Of a DNA stretch of 64,000 bases, positions 50,201 to 63,708 are shown one piece after another. The translations under genes and the position numbers were made by a program. The DNA comes from Todiramphus chloris collaris (Eukaryota > Chordata > Aves > Coraciiformes > Alcedinidae). A model generated the notes under the pieces. That model was not told the DNA's origin. It did no database searches and saw only the letters and a program-made list of their open reading frames with translations. The stretch spans positions 42,745,772-42,809,771 of the forward strand of contig JANVCC010000010.1 in the NCBI GenBank assembly GCA_025345505.1. The letters are read 5' to 3'. Numbering within the stretch: position 1 is the stretch's first letter; each line of letters starts with the position of its first letter.

Positions 50201-53097
50201 CACATGGAATACTAAGAAGAAGAGTCAGTACATAATTTCCGGAAGACACTTTAGGAGTTGTTCACTTCCATTCCTAAGAGAGTTTTATAGGGAGCAAGGA
50301 GAAGGTGAAATCTGAGATTAAGATAGCTTTGACATAGACAGATCTGACAGCTCGTTATAGGTTATGTTCCTGGAATTATCCTCATTGCATACCATATAAA
50401 AAAAGTTATTGTAGAGAAAAAATAACAGTGTTTATGAAATAGAGCAGGTAACTCATTTGTCCAAGGTTGCACCTCATAGAAATAAGGGAAACTGAACTCT
50501 GTCAGGACTATAGGCTGTAGGCTTAAATGGAGGTGCTGTCTTGATAGCCATACTGAAGGGCTGGATAGACCTTTGAAGGAAGATGCAGAATTATTTTGAA
50601 GCCTTTTTCTTTGACTCCAGAAGCCATAAGAGGTTGATTGGAGAGCAAAACCCATAGCCAAAGCAAAAGGAACTTGAGTCACTAGCTGCATGTCTATGTC
50701 TAAGTTATCACAGGTGAGCTGTGTTTGACAAACAGGGCAGTCATTGTCCTGGATGAACAGAGTATTTTAGGTACAAGCTCCATTTTGTATGAAAAGCAAA
50801 CATACATAAATTTTGTATGTGAAACTAATCACACTGAAATCGCAAGGGTTGAAATAATTTTCCGTTTGAAGCAAAATAAGAGCGTAAGCTACAATGTACC
50901 TGGGCCTATGTAAGCGTTTAGATCAGATACATCCAGATTAGACAGAAAGTCCGCCTACAGAGACAAGGTAATGAACCCAGGAAAGACTGTAACATTTAAA
51001 TAGCTTTTTCCTGATTCACCACATAAGCAGTAATTACAGGGAAAGTCGGAAATGCTACACTTGCCTAAATCTGTAACAGTTTGCAAGAGGAAACTATAGC
51101 ATCTGGAGAGGCAAAAATTACTTATATGCTTTAAGTAATATAGAAAAACATAGGAACCAGCAATGAAAACTAAAAGAATGCAAACTTTCTCCTGAGATAT
51201 TCAGAAAAATGTATGAGTGTATATGTACAGACACATGTACGTGAAGCTTCTGCATTTTTACTTTCTTCTGTATGTATGTCCAACTTCTAACTCAGATTTT
51301 CCGGAGTATTATCCTAAATTGCATCTAAATTTACTGGCAGGTGAGCCCAATGGCCTCAGAGAATCAGTAGCTGTGATGAGATCCTCACCAGGGACTGCTG
51401 CAGCTCCCTTCTGTTCTGCATAGTTCTGTTGTCTTTCCCTGGAAAGCAAAACACAGAGAAGACTGGTGTAGTGCTGAGAAAGAAAACATACTGCAGCTGC
51501 AGAGTCAGAAGTAGGTTTGCATCCCACATTTTAGAGATACACAAATAACAAGGAGAAAATATTAAGCAGATGAAAAGTATTCTTTACAAAGAATTCTTCT
51601 CAGATCTCCAGGGCATGATTTTCAAAGACTCATTGCTTTGTACTAGCAGTGCTCCCAGGAAATTTGCTGGAATTTTGCTACTGATTTCAGTGAAAGCAAA
51701 GTTAGGCTAAAGCTGATCACTCATAAAATCTGCTCATTGCTATGTCTGTGGCCATCTTGACTAGATTACCATTTTCAGACATTCTATATACTCTGTGTTT
51801 TTAGGCTTTGCATTGTGATTAAGGCAGTTACTGCTTTTTCTGGTGGCATTTCTCAGGATTTTCATTAGTATTTGAAAAGTAACATTCAGTGACAAAGGCA
51901 GGGAAAAATTGATTTTGTTAGAATATGGCAGTTTAGCTTTTTCCCATGCTTGAGAGACTATTAATGACATAAAGTTTTACTATAGCATAACTGCATATTT
52001 CATTTATAATGTATTTTATTATGGATTTTTTCATATTTTTAGCTTATTGTAAGCAAGACATATAAGCAACAAGACAACAAGAATGTTATATGATTTCTCC
52101 ATTCTTCAGAGAGATTAATATTTTTCTTCTCCAACTGTTTGTGGCTTATGTAAGGGTATAAAGTGTTTAGGACATGAGGTAGGTGACCTATCTCCTATTA
52201 TGAATTGGTATAATGCCATTGAAAACTACATATTCTAGTAGCATGTAGTGTTTCCAGACTGCATTGCCCAAGAAACCTCCACATGCCCTCGTATAAAGCA
52301 ATTTCTAAATGGAAGAATAATTAACATCACACCAATCAGTTCAGGACTGTAATGAATCTGACCATATTATTTTTCTTCACTTTATGTTGTGTATACAAAT
52401 TGCAAATCTTATTATAATGTAGATATATTTAGTTTTTAAAAGCTACCTTTGTTTCACATATGCAGTTTTATAAATGCTTTATCTGCATCTTCATATATAT
52501 ACATGTAGAGACAAAAGCAACTTTATCCAGCCTCATCATGACCGTAACAATAAAATTTTCTGGGTTTCAGCAAGGATTCCATTTAATAACAAATAATCTA
52601 AAATAATGCAGAACTGTGGATGTTTACAGGTCAGTATAAAAACCAGTTTTTCTGAAATCCTCTTCCAGATTCAGTAGATTAATGTTTTCTTGGGCTAGGG
52701 ATATTTGTACAGTCTCAATTTAAACAGACACAAATGAACATAACTTCCATTAAATTGTCTACCCATTTTTAACATATCTCCAGTTTTCTGCACCACAATA
52801 TTCTTTGGCAATGCTTTTCACAATATAATATATGTTGTGTAAACCAGTTACCTTTTGTTTTGTTCTAAACCTGTTTCCATGATAACTTTATCCACTGGTG
52901 AATTCTTAGATAACATATGCTCTATTTATATTAACATATATAGTTAATTATTAACATTTTGTGTTACATTTTAACAAACTTTTTGTCTTTTTATTTTCAC
53001 TTCAGGTTTTTCAGGTAAATGAGGGAATTCCCTCTTCAAGGATGCAAGGAACAGAATACTTCATTCTCATTCATAGCGAACATAATTTTGGTTATTG

Positions 53098-53143
53098 TAT
53101 GACAAATCTCTAGCTCTTTATATGACAAATCTCTGGCTCTTTA
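53098..53143 (+). repeat. 23-bp tandem duplication
   Basis: Two adjacent 23-bp copies share TATGACAAATCTCT and GCTCTTTA, and differ at a single base (A in copy 1, G in copy 2). The high identity suggests a recent duplication. Confidence 0.92.
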
Positions 53144-55080
53144 GGATCATATCATAAAATGATATAATATGAGTTTAGTTCCAAAAGTTTAATATGTATC
53201 ATTTGATAGAGTCACTGCAGAGGTTTCCTCATAGAAAGTGGGAATGACTGGCCAAGCTTCATAAATTTTTGATCATCTTCCATTAATTAACCAGGTAGGA
53301 GAATGAAGTTTAATTTCATCTTCAGATTTCCAATAAGAAAAATCCAGTTTCTTCTACAAAACTGCATGTATGGATTTCTGTGTTTAACCCACAAATTGTA
53401 TGATATCAACCTAACATAATTTCCTGATTTCTTTTTGTTCCTTATTTTGAATATAGGGTGACATCATTTATAAGCTGAAAATAATCAGCTCAATGTTGAA
53501 CTTTGATGTCTGTATAAATTATCTTCTGTTGATATTTTCATCACTCCTCACTCACTTCCTCTGAAACCATTCATTATTTTATGTTCTGTCACAGTATGCT
53601 GCGTGAAACCAAGATACATGCCACAGCTATTCACACTGTATAGAAATTGTTATATAGCTGCAATCACTGGGACTTTTGAGAGTAGCATGCTCCTAAAAAA
53701 TCAACATAGTATATAAAAGAAATATACACAGGTATCTATTGTTCTTTCTGTGACCATATCCATAAAACTATTCAAAACACAGAGCTGAGTTTACATCATT
53801 TCTGTGAATTAGTAATAGGTGACAACAAATCAGTACTCAAACTTCCCTAAACTTCCTCATGGCTAAACTAAGGTAAGGTACATGAGCATGCCTTCATTTT
53901 CTGAGCTCTCATTTGCTCTCACTAGCAATGAATTAGGACATGGAAAACAAATAATAAATTGCCTTCTTATATTGACAATTACCACTCTCTCCTTCTGAAC
54001 TGTCAGCTTGGTGCTACTGTTTGAATTATTATGAAATGATGCCCTGTTTATGGAGTAGGTAGTCACTGATGATTCTGTGTGAAACTTTTCAGACAATATA
54101 CTCTGAGCCTTTCTGTAATTTAAAATCAAAAGAAGCACAGCAGTCTTCAATTCCTGCATGTCTGACAGTGATTATGTTCAGAAATGTTTTAATGATACAG
54201 CTAACTACGTCACTATTTTGCTTAAAGAGTGGGGTTTTTTTTACATAAGCTGTCCTTAAAGATTAGAGCATAAACTTCTATTTGTAACAAGGGATCATGG
54301 TGAAACTGCCAAGTAGAGAAACAGCTCAAGAAATTTGTTGCATTCATTGGAACTTTAAAAAACATATAAATACTGTCAAATCTGTATTGAATAAAGTTGT
54401 GTATCTAATGCTCAGAAAACTTATGAGAAAACTTGTAAGAAAACAAGTTCAGTTTTATGTTATTTTCCTTATGCCAAAGCTGCAATAAATTTCAAGATAT
54501 GATTATTATTTGAGATGGAGCAACTAAATGCAATTCTCTTTCAAAGAGAAAAAATTGGAAAGTGTGCCAGAGATATACACAAATTATATTATTCATTTAA
54601 AAAACACCAGAAAATGTATATACAACAGTACCATTCCCAAGTCTGACTTTTATCAAATAGTCATAATAATCATAAAAAAATCAGATGAGTGGTGTACATT
54701 TATGAGCATAGTAAAGGGCTTCAGTCTTCCCATCTCTGAAACTAAATGAGAGCTTTGCTTCCACCTTAGTGGAGGCCCAAAAGAAAACATCTTTTAATGC
54801 AAGTACCTACTAAGGAAAACCTTTCTGGAATCATACTGGCTGTATTCACACTGAAGAATTAAGTAGTGATTGAAATCTCCAGTATTATATAATACATTTC
54901 TGCTTCTGAAATCCACATTGAAATTGCAAAATTGGCTCAGGCTACATTAACTGGGCTTCCTTTATCTCATAATATGGTTTGACTGGTAGACTTACATACT
55001 TTTTTTGTTTCTCAGAACCCTGACTGCTAAAGCGTAAGAATAAAGAGTATTCCTTGACAGGATAGCTTGATGTTGCTTTG

Positions 55081-55170
55081 TTCATTTTTTTTTCTTTTTG
55101 CTTTTTCTTGGGTTTGTTTGTTTGTTTTGTGTTTGTTTTTTTGTTTTTGTTTTGCTTTGTTTTGTTTTTT
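55081..55170 (+). repeat. T/G-rich tract with (GTTT)n
   Basis: Poly-T and GTTTGTTTGTTTTG-type units extend over about 90 bp. It is the complementary-strand type of the A/C-rich tracts found elsewhere in the window. Confidence 0.85.
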
Positions 55171-56074
55171 TCTCCATTATTCCAAGTGTATGGGTCTATT
55201 CATTATTTACTGAACCTGTTCTGAACACAACATTGTTCATTCTCTCATGAGCTTTTCTAAATGCTTGCCAGTGCATCCTTTCAAAGACGCTCATGAATTT
55301 ATCTACATAGACCTCCTGTTAGGTAACTCCATTTCACACATGGGGAATCATCATAAATAGCTTAAGGCCAAAATTATCCCAAGTATCCATTCTTTAGGGT
55401 AGGTATTTGAAACACACAAAGGTGACTTTTTCGTAATATTTAGTACTTTGATAGAATTTGTATGCATTTTACATTGTTCTATGCTGAAAGCAGAATTCCT
55501 TCTCTGCAAAAATGGAGCTAAGGTGTGTTCTTTCAGATATACAAAACCACATACTGACAGTCTGGTTTAGATGAACTGTCCAACCTCTCAGAAAGACAGG
55601 AAGCAAGGACATCCTCCACTCCTCTAGGACATCTTTCTTTTTTATGTTGTTTTACTTCTTGTTCACTGAACTTCTGAATGCATGCAACAGAGATACTTAG
55701 ACCATTAATACATTATTAATCTTGCTCTTCTACTGCCCTCACCATTAGTCTCTTACTTCTATTTTTTTTATTCATACTTAGTAAGATCAGGATCTGGCAG
55801 AAAGGAGTGACCATGCTTGTGATCGCATAGTTAGGTATTGTAAAATAAATACCTGTGCAATCATTTGTCTGACACACATTCTGTAAGCATGTAGTCTTAT
55901 GCTTATACATGGAGGACAAAAAATTCTGGAGCTTTCTCAGACTCTTCTTTCTGCCTCCATCTACTCCAGCTTTTGGAGTGGTGGAGGAGACCACCATTCT
56001 CCTATGAATACTCTCTTTTTATTACTCGCTATGGGCATATACAAGTCCATCTCCTTTTCAGGCTATTACTTTCC

Positions 56075-56290
56075 TGACCCCATCCCTCCTGCATCTCTCC
56101 AACCTCCTTTTCTTCATACTCCTTCTTAGCTCTTCCTTCTCCTCCTCTTCCCTCAATCCCCAAACCATCCAAGCACCTTTTCCCACATTCTTTCCTTCTT
56201 CAAAATCCTTCGATTGCCTAGCTATCCAGACTTCTCACTTTCCCTGGTTGACTAAGCTCTTGGCATTCAGCATACCCCTCCCTCCTAAGG
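56075..56290 (+). repeat. Pyrimidine-rich patch
   Basis: About 215 bp are dominated by C and T, with the densest part at about 56127-56160 (TCTTCCTTCTCCTCC type). There is no clear repeat unit. It may be a decayed polypyrimidine repeat. Confidence 0.55.
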
Positions 56291-58785
56291 GTGTCAGCTC
56301 TCATCTCAGCACCCTGCTTGTCCATGACACTCCAAAGTACTTCTGGGACAAACTAATAATTCTCAGGAGGGCACATTGCAGCATAGGCAGGTCTTGAATG
56401 CTATTACACACCTTCTAGACTCTAGCCACCTGTGACCACATCCTCTTCCTCCCCCTCAATTAACATCCCTCACACTCTCTATTTGTATGTGCCAGTTAAG
56501 TTAATACAGTTTTCCAGGAAGAAATGAGCATCGCACATTTCCTGGAGGAAGGAGGAGGGGGAAATGAAGGAAGAAGTGGCATCAGGCACTTAATAAAAGG
56601 GAAGGGCACCAAGTGCTATCCCTTCAGGGAACTTTGATATCCTTATCCTTACACATGTTCACCAGCATTCATCTCTTCCCTTTCCACTTACTGACTTGAC
56701 AGGACTGTCAAATCCCACTAGCTTCAACTCTCAATAACTCCTCCCACTTCCCTGGAGCAAACGAAAACACACACATTTTCAGCAGTGGCCTCTATGAAGC
56801 CAAGCAGCCCTACTTTCCTGCACATTTTCTGGTATCAGATACTTCTTGTGTTCCCCTTGTTGCTACCAATTACTGTGTCCACAGCCTATCTGTATTCTAT
56901 ATTTCCAGTCCAAGCTCGTACAAAAAATGAGCTGAGAGTGCATGGGTCACATCAAGCAGAGGAGAACATTAATTGCCATTTACATATTGTGATTTGTTAA
57001 TAGTTTTATCAGTTGGTCAAGTTTGGGATAATATTAACAAAAATAATAAATTATGGTTATTTTATCATACTTGAGAAAAAAGAGAGCATGACATCTTTCA
57101 AAAGAAAATAAATCTTTAAGAGTGTTATTAATATAAGGAATCAAAATATTTTCCCTAATGTCTTCCTGGGCAATGACTAAAATATTTTAACTGATATTTC
57201 CTCATTAAATTCTTTCTCTATTGGGCATAGACTGGAAAATTCCAATCTAAGAAGCATATTAAATTTGACAAGATTAAAAGTAATTACAGATTGAGTCTTT
57301 TACTGGAAACTAGTAGGCATCCTTAAGTATAAGCTTTACTACTTACACCACCTGTAACAATCTTCTTGTAGAAGCATAAAAAGCAAATCCATTGCTGATT
57401 TGTACCACTAGAACACTTTCAACTTTTATATTTTTCAAATACTTCATACATGCATAAGATTCTATATAAACTCCTTTTAAAACCCTTTAAAGCAGCATTT
57501 CTTTAGTATTAGAAACATTTTCCGTACATGTTTTTTAATAATAAATGGGAAAAAGCAAAAAACCACCATGTTTTATTAGTCTATTTGCATATTTTTAAAA
57601 ATAAGATTATTCTATTGAAATCACACAAATAGAAAAAAATAGCTTGTCAGTAAGCACTAATAGAGCTATTTCCCACTTAATAATATTGCAGCTGTTAGCT
57701 GCACAGTGATTAGAGACATACTGTTCAATTATTACAGGATACACAGCCACCTCTCACAATGAAAAGAATGTAGGCAAAGTCAGTTCACTCTTTGCTTTGC
57801 AGATATTGGTATCAAGAGATGTTGACTACTTCAAGGACAAGGTGAGGATGGCTTAGGTCTAATTAGCCAAGTTATTTAAACAAAGTGTGAAATGATAATG
57901 TATTGAGTACAAGGTTGCAAAATTCTTCCAAACCACAAATTGAGATCCCAGTAGGAGTGACCAAGTGTATCTTTCCCTCAGTTGCCTCAAAGATTTGAGT
58001 GGCTGGAAAGCATCTTTCTAAGCAACGTGGCCAGGGTTCTAAACCATCTAAAACTTCCTAAAATTGCTTCCAAAAGAACATGAAATGCTTTTGAGAGAGA
58101 GGTCAGACTGGAGTCACCTGACAGGTGCTTATCAGCATGTGGCTCTCACCACACAGCCACCTCTTATACATGGTTTGATTTACATGTCTCTTGTTCTTTC
58201 ATTTACAGTAAATAATGTGAATATAAAATTCTGTTAGACAATCTCTGTAATGCTTTACAATTCTTTTTGCAGCAATGGTGCAAATGAATATAGGAGATAC
58301 AGCCAATGCTGCAAACCGTATTAGTCTTTTATTCTTTTGAAAAATTCAAATTAATAAAATTGATTATAATAAGGAAACAATATTAAAAGAAAATGAGAAA
58401 TCAAAGAATACTGTCTTTATTTAACCTGCAGTAGTACAGTTTTGTTAAAGAAAAGAATATGGAGACATTAGTTCATACACATTTGAAATAGAGAAAATAT
58501 ATATTGTACTTGCACTGGGACATTGGAGTTTCCCATTTGATTCACTCTAGTGAATGAAAGTGAAGCTAAAGAAAATGCTTCAGACTGAAAAGTAGAGACA
58601 AATGCTTTCCTTCAATAAAATATTTATGTGCCAGAAGCAAATACAGTTGAACTATGCTTTTACATTTTTTTTCTGTCTGCATTTTTTTTTTTTCTCTAGA
58701 GGCACCAGAAAACTATAGGACAAGTAATTATGTCATTATGTTTTGAACTGGTTTGGATGATAAGTGAATGGATAGACATAAACAC

Positions 58786-59550
58786 AACTATAGAATGGTT
58801 TGAGTTGGAGGAGATACTTAAAGATCATCAACTAGATCTTGTTGCTCAAAGCCCTATCCACTTGAAGCCTGAACACTTACTTCCAGGGTTTTGGCTTCTC
58901 TGGCAACCTGTTCCAGTGTTGCACCATCCTAATTGTAAAAATTATCTTCCTTCTATCCAATCTAAATTTATACTCTTTTAGTTTAAAACATTATGCCTTG
59001 TCTTGTTGCTACAGGCCCTGGTAAAAAGCCTTTCTCCATCTTTATTCTAAGCCTTGTTTATATACTGAAAAGATGCAATAAGGAGTCCCCAGAGCATTCT
59101 CTTCTTCAGGCTGAACAACCCCAACTCTCTCAGACTTTCCTCATAGGAGAGGTGTTCCAGACCTCTGATCATTTTTGTGGCCCTCTTTTAGACCTGCTTC
59201 AAGAGGTCCATGTATTTCCTGTGCTGTGGACTCCAGAGCTGGACAGAGTACTCCAGGTGAGGTCTTAACAGAGCAGAACAGAGGGAAAGAATCACTTCCT
59301 TTGACCTGCTGGCCATGCTTCTTTTGATGCAGCCTGGGATACAATTGGCTTTCAGGGCTGCAAGTACACATTGCTGTCCCTGTCCAATTTTTCATTCACC
59401 AGTACCTCCAAGTCCTACTCAGCAGGGCTGATGTCAATCTGTCCATCTTCTAGTCTGTACTGATATTGGGGATTTCCTTGACCAGGTGCAGGAGCTTGCA
59501 CTTGGCCTTGTTGAAATTCATGAGGTTCACACTGGGCCATTCCTCATATG
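58786..59550 (-). mobile_element. CR1 LINE fragment, antisense, about 765 bp
   Basis: It starts with a reversed CR1 tail (TATAGAATGGTTTGAGTTGG, AGATCATCAACTAG), then CAACCTGTTCCAGTGTTGCA, CTGAACAACCCCAACTCTCT, GGACTCCAGAGCTGGACAGA and GGAGCTTGCACTTGGCCTTG, which run in the antisense order of CR1 from the 3' end into ORF2. It is the longest CR1 copy in the window and is full of substitutions. The frames inside it (plus 58730-58981, plus 58993-59268, minus 59141-59395) are by-products. Confidence 0.95.
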
Positions 59551-62500
59551 CATGGCCTCTTTATTCAAATAGGAATAAAACCAAATTTTCTCCAAGTCTT
59601 CTGTACATCACACACATGTTGCTGTCACCACTTTAACTATAAATAGAAACAGAAATCATCTATTGCTCTTAGCTGTCCTTTCTGGAGAAACCTGGTATTT
59701 TGCACTCCTTCCACAGGAGGACATCTGTCCTGAGAAGAGGGATGACCTGTGCTTTCAGAGAGACTGGGAAACAAGTAATAAATGGATTTGTGGAAAAGCT
59801 ATGAAAAATATGAACAAGTGTAATAATACAGAACATACAAAGTAAACGAGCTTGAATTCTACAAGGACAAAAAACTCTTAACAATGGATAAAGATAGTTT
59901 GAGGAGTTGTTTGGCCAATTTGGATTGTATATCACTGTGCAAAAGATGGATTTCTTTCATAGGAAATCTACAAACTTTTGGATCAAATTGCTGGAATCCT
60001 ATTAGATAGGAGAAAAGATATTTAATCCAATCAGGAAAGAAATCACAGTGGTAATAGAGTTTATTCCAGGCTAATAAGCACAAAAGAAAAATAAAGCAAA
60101 AAATATTTTCTTCCTAGTTGTCCTTCAGTCATCAGAGTACTGCTCTGGCTTTTTGGGAGGTAAATTGCATTCTGTAGCTGTGACTGCATTTCAGGTAACT
60201 AAAGGGTGTAGAAGTTTGATTTGTTTATATTTGTAATAAATGCATCTGGCATCCACTCACATGAATTCATGCAGTCTTAAGTCCAGTCAGTACTTCTTAC
60301 ATAGTACCTCATTCAGATCAGTACCTATCACAACGTATGGAGGCATAGATTTAATTTTCCCTTTTATGTGGAATAAATCTCTTTCGTTATTGTGACAGAC
60401 ACAGCTTTTCTACTTAAAGCTTGTCTCTCTGGCCCTTCATGTTTCACATTTCTTATCTAGAGCTTGTTAGTGGACCTACTAAAACAAAAAATAATCAAGG
60501 TAGTTTTCTGCTCCAGTGAACTGTGAGTTTCACTTCCATGTTCTTGCAGATATGAGTTTTTTTGTTATTTTAATTTTTTGTTAAGGATCTATAAGAGTAG
60601 ATTTAGTAGATGTAGCAGAAGACTATAATTGTAGTCTTCAGATACAAAATACATTATTGCAAATATTGTGTGAAGATTTTATTTGTAAAACTATACGTAA
60701 CTAAAATTACTCTTTTGCAGCTTCAATAATGCTATCAGTTTTATATATATATAAAAAAATCCATTTAAAGAAATATAAAGAGACTAAACTCTACTTGAAT
60801 CTTATGGTAAGATTCTGTGCTAAGAGCAGCACATGAAACAGCACTACTAGCTCAGGACTCACAATCTGGCCCAGCTTCTATGTCATCTCCAGCTCTAGTC
60901 ATTACTGGACACTTAAGGAAAGAAAAAATGGGAAACACAGAGATTTCTCCTTTGAGGAGTTTCCTGGTCCAAAGAAAGATATGCTGGTAGAGAAGATTTT
61001 AGAAAGAGGGCCAAGGGAATAATCAGATTCACAATGAATGTATTCACCCATGGTATGTCATATGGTACATTCAGGCACTGAGATGGCGTTCATGTTTTCA
61101 CATGGACAGCATCAAGCACTGCCTTTTCTTCCTTAAAATACATAAAGGTAAAAAAAATACCATCAATCAGTTTGACACTGGGGACAACAATACAAAACCA
61201 GAAAGAGAAACAAAAACTGTGAAGTGATGGTTTCAAAACCGGAAGAGCACTCCTTATGGCCAGGCTAACTCTGTGTGTAGCTAGATCTACACTAATACAG
61301 TCATTTTTCCAACATCATCCATACTATTTAGTTGTTAACATTCTCCCTGGCACACGTTTTGCTGGTGGCAACCAGAAGTAGCCTGCGAAATGCATGGACC
61401 AAGTCCCCTTTTTTGTTGTTTTGAGGAGAAGTACTGTCTTATGCCACCTCCTTCATCTACTTCACTGCACACGCAGATGCAGACTGTCAGCCTGGTGCGC
61501 TCATGAGGTTTGTGCATGGCTTTCTCATTGGGGCAAAACAAGAAAAAAGGATTCTCCAGGGGCATGGAAGGCAGTGGAGGCAGACATACAACCCAACCAT
61601 GTGTTGGGTAGTACCCCTGGGGTAGGGGCTACAGAGTAGACACAACCATCCCCCACCACTGGCAGCAACTTCTGGCTGGAAAAAGCCCAGGAATAAGACA
61701 TGAAGGATGGGAAAAAGGAAAAGTACAGACTATGGTGGTAGAAACTGAAGTTTCAGGGTCAGATAATCCATATATGTGTATGATACAGCTCGACCTACAT
61801 TTGGCACAGCAGTTCATTAAGCGTCCTTGCTAATGTCACAGATTTCACTCTCTGAAGTGATGTTGCCATGACCACTTCCCTTGATAATTTATTCCACAGT
61901 CCAGTTGCTTCTGCTGTTTTTCAAAATGGAATGGTAAATTAGAGAGTGTTAATACACAAAGACTTGTGCTTGCTTATTATGGATGAGAAATTTTTGACCA
62001 GGGCGGCGTGACTTTTGTATTTGAGTCAATGTTCCTATAGCAAAACATGAATTAATTTTTGATAACTAAGAAAGTTTTTGTGGATTCATTTCTATATGAT
62101 AGATTTATATTATGTGTTTTCTTTTATCGTAAATGAGTGACAAGTACCTTTGCTGTTATTTTTCAGAGCCCTCAAATTGTTTTACCAGACATTATTTTTG
62201 ATTTTGAAACAAGAAAATCAGGAGACCTATCTGTGATTTAATAGCAGTGTCTGCCTCATTTTAGACATCTCTGGGGACAGTTGCTTCCATAAGGTTATTG
62301 TTCAAAGATATATATTTAAATAGCTTATAGATAATGAAAATCAATGAAAAATTATTTGATTTTGAACTGTGCAACTATGCAGAAGTGTGAGCATATGCAT
62401 GCACATGGTTGCAAATTTTACCTTATTAACATCTGTCCTCTTCACGTACCATAATTAATCTGATTGTTAGTAAATAAATATAGAAACTCCATGCTTTAGT

Positions 62501-63708
62501 TTTGTCCTAGTTCACCAGAATCCTAGACTCGAGAGTTACTGTTGTGTTCAGGCGGATGGACCTTGAAAGACATGGCAGGGGGAACAACCCAAAACCTAAT
62601 GTCCTGTAGCATTTTGGTGAGGCTGGAAAGAAGAATGACCATCCGAGTCACTGAGTCCATCACCTTGCTCTGAGAGACAGAAGAGCTGTATAACCTTCTT
62701 TCACAAAACAGTAACTATTTTTGGGCCCATTACTACAATTTTAGATGTGTTCTGAAACTGAGTCATTTTGTTTTTATTTTTCTAGTTTGTGGAGTAATTT
62801 GTTTGTGGTATCTCCATTCAACCTACATTTGATAAACCACCTTACAGAAAACATTTCATTCTTTTTACCAGCTTAGCAACCTTTTTGTATTCCTATGTAG
62901 TTCTAAGATCTTTCTTGAAGTGAGTTATGTGTAGAATTGAGGCTCGTAAGGGTATTGTTACATTCTTGGCCCCAAATCATCTTGTAATCAGTTAGCATTT
63001 CTTTCTTGTATTTATACCTAGATCCAATTAAGTTCCTCACATTAAAAAAACCCTATTTTTTATTTCCCAGAAAGAGAAACTTGCATTTTGTCTTGCTCAA
63101 TTTCAGATGAAAAATAAAGAATCTGTCACAAAAAGCATTGAGAAATTTGAGTCTTCCTGAAGTTTACAGTCAGGCAAGACCATACACATCTGGAAGGAAA
63201 TAGGAATCAATACATTCATTTTAAGGGGGTGTAAAAATTACATGAGTTTTAATTGCCTGACTGATTAAGCTTTCAATTTTGATTTATGATAGGTTTATGA
63301 TGCTGGAGACATCCACCTTTGTGTGTTACCTGGCAATATCTGCTTGATGAGCAATCTGTTTGTGAACAATGTCTCTCAGTCCATTTGCTGTCCTTGTTAC
63401 AAATATGTCCCTATGCAGAAGCCCTAGGTAATAAATTTTACCTGCGTTTCATATTTGCCCCTAAACAAAATGTCACAAACACCTGAGAACAGATAAAACA
63501 CACAGTATTATTCCAAAGAAATGTATTATTCACACTCCCCTTTTCTCTAACACAAAACATTTAACCTTGGTACATTTAAGGTTCAAAGGTTGAGTCTGAG
63601 ATTTGACCATGTTAAGCAAGAGAAAAAAGCTGTGTTGCAGTTGATTATATACTCCCCACAGCAGTGATCACAGATACAGAACTCATAGGGCAAAATGGAA
63701 ATTATGAG
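59551..63708. other. Gene-free stretch before the LTR
   Basis: AT-rich noncoding DNA. A TA run lies at about 60742-60754. A somewhat GC-richer patch at about 61360-61700 has frames of up to 81 codons on both strands but no recognised similarity. Confidence 0.5.

Larger units (their letters stand above)
43801..58785. other. Gene-free stretch of about 15 kb
   Basis: AT-rich noncoding DNA without a recognised exon, RNA gene or transposon. It includes two tandem duplications, a T/G-rich tract near 55.1 kb and a pyrimidine-rich patch near 56.1 kb, all listed separately. Frames of up to 109 codons look like chance. Confidence 0.5.

Noticed and set aside
59141..59395. 84-codon minus frame resembling a small protein
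   Set aside because: It lies within the antisense CR1 copy at 58786-59550.
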